Below, piece by piece: positions 33,410 to 36,954 of a DNA stretch of 36,954 nt. The notes beneath the pieces were generated by a model, which saw only the letters and a list, made by a program, of their open reading frames with translations, did not search any database and was not told the origin of the DNA. Both the position numbers and the translations under genes were made by a program. The first letter of the stretch is position 1, and each line of letters begins with the position of its first letter. This DNA is from Myxococcales bacterium (lineage in GTDB: Bacteria; Myxococcota_A; UBA9042), in the NCBI GenBank assembly GCA_023954815.1, contig JAGSHB010000047.1:1-36954 (forward strand), in the 5' to 3' direction.

Positions 33410-34201
33410 ATGGCCCGAATTATCGCAGTCAGCAATCAAAAGGGAGGGGTCGGAAAGACGACGACCACCCTCAACTTGGGCGCCGCGCTCGCCCTGGCTG
33501 GCCATCGGGTTCTCCTCATTGACCTCGACCCTCAAGGCAACGCCTCTAGCGGGCTGGGCCTACAGCGAGACGATGTCGTAGACGGCGTGTACGACTTGCT
33601 GCTCGAGGGCGCCAACGTCGAGGATGTCGCGCGGGTGACGCCAGTGGACGGCCTCGAAATTGTGCCCGTCACGGACGCGCTCATCGGCGCAGAGATCGAG
33701 CTCGTCAGCGAGATGGGCCGGGAACGGCGGCTGGAAGGCGCGCTGCAGTCTGCACGCAACCGGTACGACTGGATCTTGATCGACTGCCCGCCCAGCGTAG
33801 GGCTGCTGACCATCAACGCGCTGGTTGCCGCCGATAGCGTGCTCATCCCGCTGCAGGCCGAGTATTTGGCGATGGAAGGGCTCGGCGGCCTGATGAAGAC
33901 AGTGTCCGAAGTCCAAAAGTGGCTCAATCCGCACCTGGTTCGCGAAGGCGTGCTGCTGACGTTGATGAACCGGCGGACCAACCTCGGTCGAGAGGTCGAA
34001 GCCCAGGCCCGCGAGGTGCTCGGCGACGAGGTCTTCAAGACGACGATTCCGCGCAACGTGCGGCTCGGCGAGGCGCCGAGTCACGGGCTGCCGGCTGTGG
34101 TGTGGGCCAAGCATTGCCCGGGCACCCGCGCCTATATCGAGTTGGGTGACGAGCTGCTCGCTCGGCACGGGCTCCGGCATCGCAAGGTGGTGGCATCATG
34201 A
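33410..34201 (+). CDS. parA: Chromosome partitioning ATPase ParA/Soj
   Basis: A 263-residue Walker-type ATPase that positions ParB-parS complexes on the nucleoid. The deviant Walker A motif KGGVGKTTT is at 11-19, followed by 'LLIDLDPQGNASSGLG', a Walker B-like 'WILIDCPPSVG', and the 'PLQAEYLAMEGL' segment. The size and lack of an N-terminal DNA-binding domain fit the chromosomal Soj type. An AGGAG site precedes the ATG. Its stop overlaps the parB start (ATGA), giving a two-gene operon. The usual neighbours gidA/gidB are not in the window. Confidence 0.95.
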   Translation: MARIIAVSNQKGGVGKTTTTLNLGAALALAGHRVLLIDLDPQGNASSGLGLQRDDVVDGVYDLLLEGANVEDVARVTPVDGLEIVPVTDALIGAEIELVSEMGRERRLEGALQSARNRYDWILIDCPPSVGLLTINALVAADSVLIPLQAEYLAMEGLGGLMKTVSEVQKWLNPHLVREGVLLTLMNRRTNLGREVEAQAREVLGDEVFKTTIPRNVRLGEAPSHGLPAVVWAKHCPGTRAYIELGDELLARHGLRHRKVVAS

Positions 34202-35064
34202 AAGCACGTCGTTCGACCATGGGGCGCGGACTCAGTTCGCTCATCTCCCAAGAGGCCCTCACCAGCCAGCCGGCAGCGGTTGTCCGTGTGCAAATCGCCG
34301 CTATCGACGCCAACCCCGAGCAGCCACGGCATCAATTCGACGCCGATGACGACTTCTGTCTGTCGATCAAGCAGCACGGCATCATCAGCCCGCTGCTGGT
34401 TCGCCGCGATGGGCGCCGCTACGTATTGATCGCAGGTGAGCGCAGACTACGCGCCGCACGGGCTGTGGGATTGACCGAAGTGCCGGTGCTTTTGCGCAAT
34501 AACGCCGATAATCCAGCCGTTCAGCTCGAGCTCGCCTTGGTCGAGAACCTGCAACGGACCGATCTCAACCCCATCGACGCGGCCCTCGGTTTCCAGCGAC
34601 TCATCAGCCAATACGGTCATACCCAAGAGGCGGTGGCGCTGGCAGTGGGCAAAGAGCGCTCGACCATCGCCAACGCGGTGCGCCTGCTGAAACTGCCACA
34701 AGAGGTGCTCGATGCGGTGCGTGAAGGCGACCTCTCCGCAGGACATGCCCGCGCGCTGCTGCCGCTGGTTGGTCAGGTGCCGGCGCCGACGCTCGATGAT
34801 GCGGTGCAGGCAGTTGGTAGCCTCAGTGTGCGCGGTGCCGAGGCCCTCGTCCGGCAGCTGCTCCGCGGCGAGACCGATCAGTTCGCCATCGACCGGCAGG
34901 CCCGCCTACAGGCGGCCACGCCCATCGCCGAGCGGCTCACCGAGCGGCTCTCGGCGGAGGTCAGCGTACGGCCACGCAAACAGGGCGGCGGCCGCATCGT
35001 GATCGACTACACGAACGCGGACGAACTGCAGCGCTTGGTTGCACAGCTAACAAGCGCGACCTGA
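34198..35064 (+). CDS. parB: Chromosome partitioning protein ParB/Spo0J
   Basis: A 288-residue parS-binding CTPase clamp. The N-terminal 'MGRGLSSLI' and 'IDANPEQPR' (36-44), the CTP-binding box GERRLRAAR (80-88), 'LVENLQRTDLNPIDAA' (114-129) and the helix-turn-helix around 140-170 ('QEAVALAVGKERSTIANAVRLLKLP') are all present, with a C-terminal dimerisation segment. It starts in a 4-nt overlap with parA. No parS site was seen in this window, so the binding sites must lie elsewhere or deviate in sequence. Confidence 0.95.
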   Translation: MKARRSTMGRGLSSLISQEALTSQPAAVVRVQIAAIDANPEQPRHQFDADDDFCLSIKQHGIISPLLVRRDGRRYVLIAGERRLRAARAVGLTEVPVLLRNNADNPAVQLELALVENLQRTDLNPIDAALGFQRLISQYGHTQEAVALAVGKERSTIANAVRLLKLPQEVLDAVREGDLSAGHARALLPLVGQVPAPTLDDAVQAVGSLSVRGAEALVRQLLRGETDQFAIDRQARLQAATPIAERLTERLSAEVSVRPRKQGGGRIVIDYTNADELQRLVAQLTSAT

Positions 35065-35189
35065 AGACGCCGCCGCTTCGTACAGGCCGGGCCCAGTGTC
35101 GACCACCTCCATGAGGAGAGCGACTTTGGAGGTCGGGCCAGTTGGCGCCAAGCTCCCAATAAGATTCAGAACAAATCTCGGCCGCGCGG

Positions 35190-35218
35190 TTGCCGATGGG
35201 CCGCTTTGCCGCTACAGT
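35190..35218 (+). promoter_or_regulatory. Candidate promoter for the membrane pyrophosphatase gene
   Basis: TTGCCG (35190-35195), 17-nt spacer, TACAGT (35213-35218), each matching 4 of 6 consensus bases. The start would be near 35225, giving a leader of about 140 nt. The rest of the 35065-35364 gap has a perfect TTGGCGCCAA palindrome at 35142-35151 and no gene. Confidence 0.3.
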
Positions 35219-35364
35219 CCCGCCCCCGCGCGACCTGAGCCGCCTCGTACAGCTCAATTTTCGCAAGGAAAACAGAAAGAAAGAGGTGCATCCCGCCTCT
35301 CAACCCTCAGTGCAGCGCGCCGCGGCCTCCCAACTGGGACCCTGCCCTCGCGCAAGGATCGACG

Positions 35365-36954
<1,590 letters not shown>

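Noticed and set aside
33032-35364. Possible parS sites or replication origin next to parAB
   Set aside because: No TTTCACGTGAAA-like palindrome and no cluster of DnaA boxes was seen; the single TTATCC at about 33183 is not followed by ACA.

Overview
The window is GC-rich bacterial chromosome. Its large export-signal-bearing lipoproteins, Asp-Ala-Gly-rich linkers after lipobox cysteines, Cys-rich 'CDDGxxCT' and Kazal modules, a DUF4157 protein and a chromosomal parAB pair suggest a member of the Myxococcota/Bradymonadota (former Deltaproteobacteria), probably from a salty habitat because it carries a complete Na+-NQR. The lineage is an inference from gene style; no rRNA or marker gene is present.

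Layout: (1) 42-6383, a giant bacterial alpha-2-macroglobulin lipoprotein. (2) 6417-10170, minus strand: an HSDL2-like short-chain dehydrogenase, a secreted protein of unknown function, and a secreted M49 (dipeptidyl-peptidase III-like) protein that has lost its metal-binding motif. (3) 10438-15219: a sigma-54-type promoter, then a VIT/vWA/DUF2135 lipoprotein with a closely coupled lipoprotein of unknown function. (4) 15500-22810: nqrABCDEF and apbE, i.e. the six subunits of the Na+-pumping NADH:quinone oxidoreductase and its flavin transferase, with hairpins in the leader and in several spacers and an intrinsic terminator before apbE. (5) 22951-28051: an accessory block placed between apbE and nqrM. 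It has a DUF4157 (eCIS-core-type) protein fused to a microbial-transglutaminase domain with an intact Cys-Asp-His triad, two small related proteins (one cytoplasmic, one membrane/lipoprotein) that are candidate immunity proteins, and a lipoprotein with four Kazal domains. (6) 28097-28303: nqrM, the NQR metal-centre maturation factor. (7) 28332-30061: a MATE efflux gene with a leader that looks like a translation-dependent attenuator (33-codon leader ORF, competing antiterminator and terminator). (8) 30151-33031, minus strand: an AidB-type acyl-CoA dehydrogenase and a Cys-rich lipoprotein. (9) 33410-35064: parA-parB. (10) 35365 to the window end: a membrane pyrophosphatase with residues typical of the K+-dependent, Na+-transporting type.

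How it fits together: Na+ energetics is one theme (Na+-NQR, ApbE, NqrM, Na+-type pyrophosphatase). A second theme is extracellular or envelope proteins of families associated with protease inhibition (alpha-2-macroglobulin, inter-alpha-inhibitor-like VIT/vWA, Kazal). The best candidate for an undescribed system is the DUF4157-transglutaminase protein with its two paired small neighbours; the MATE leader is the best candidate for an undescribed regulatory element.
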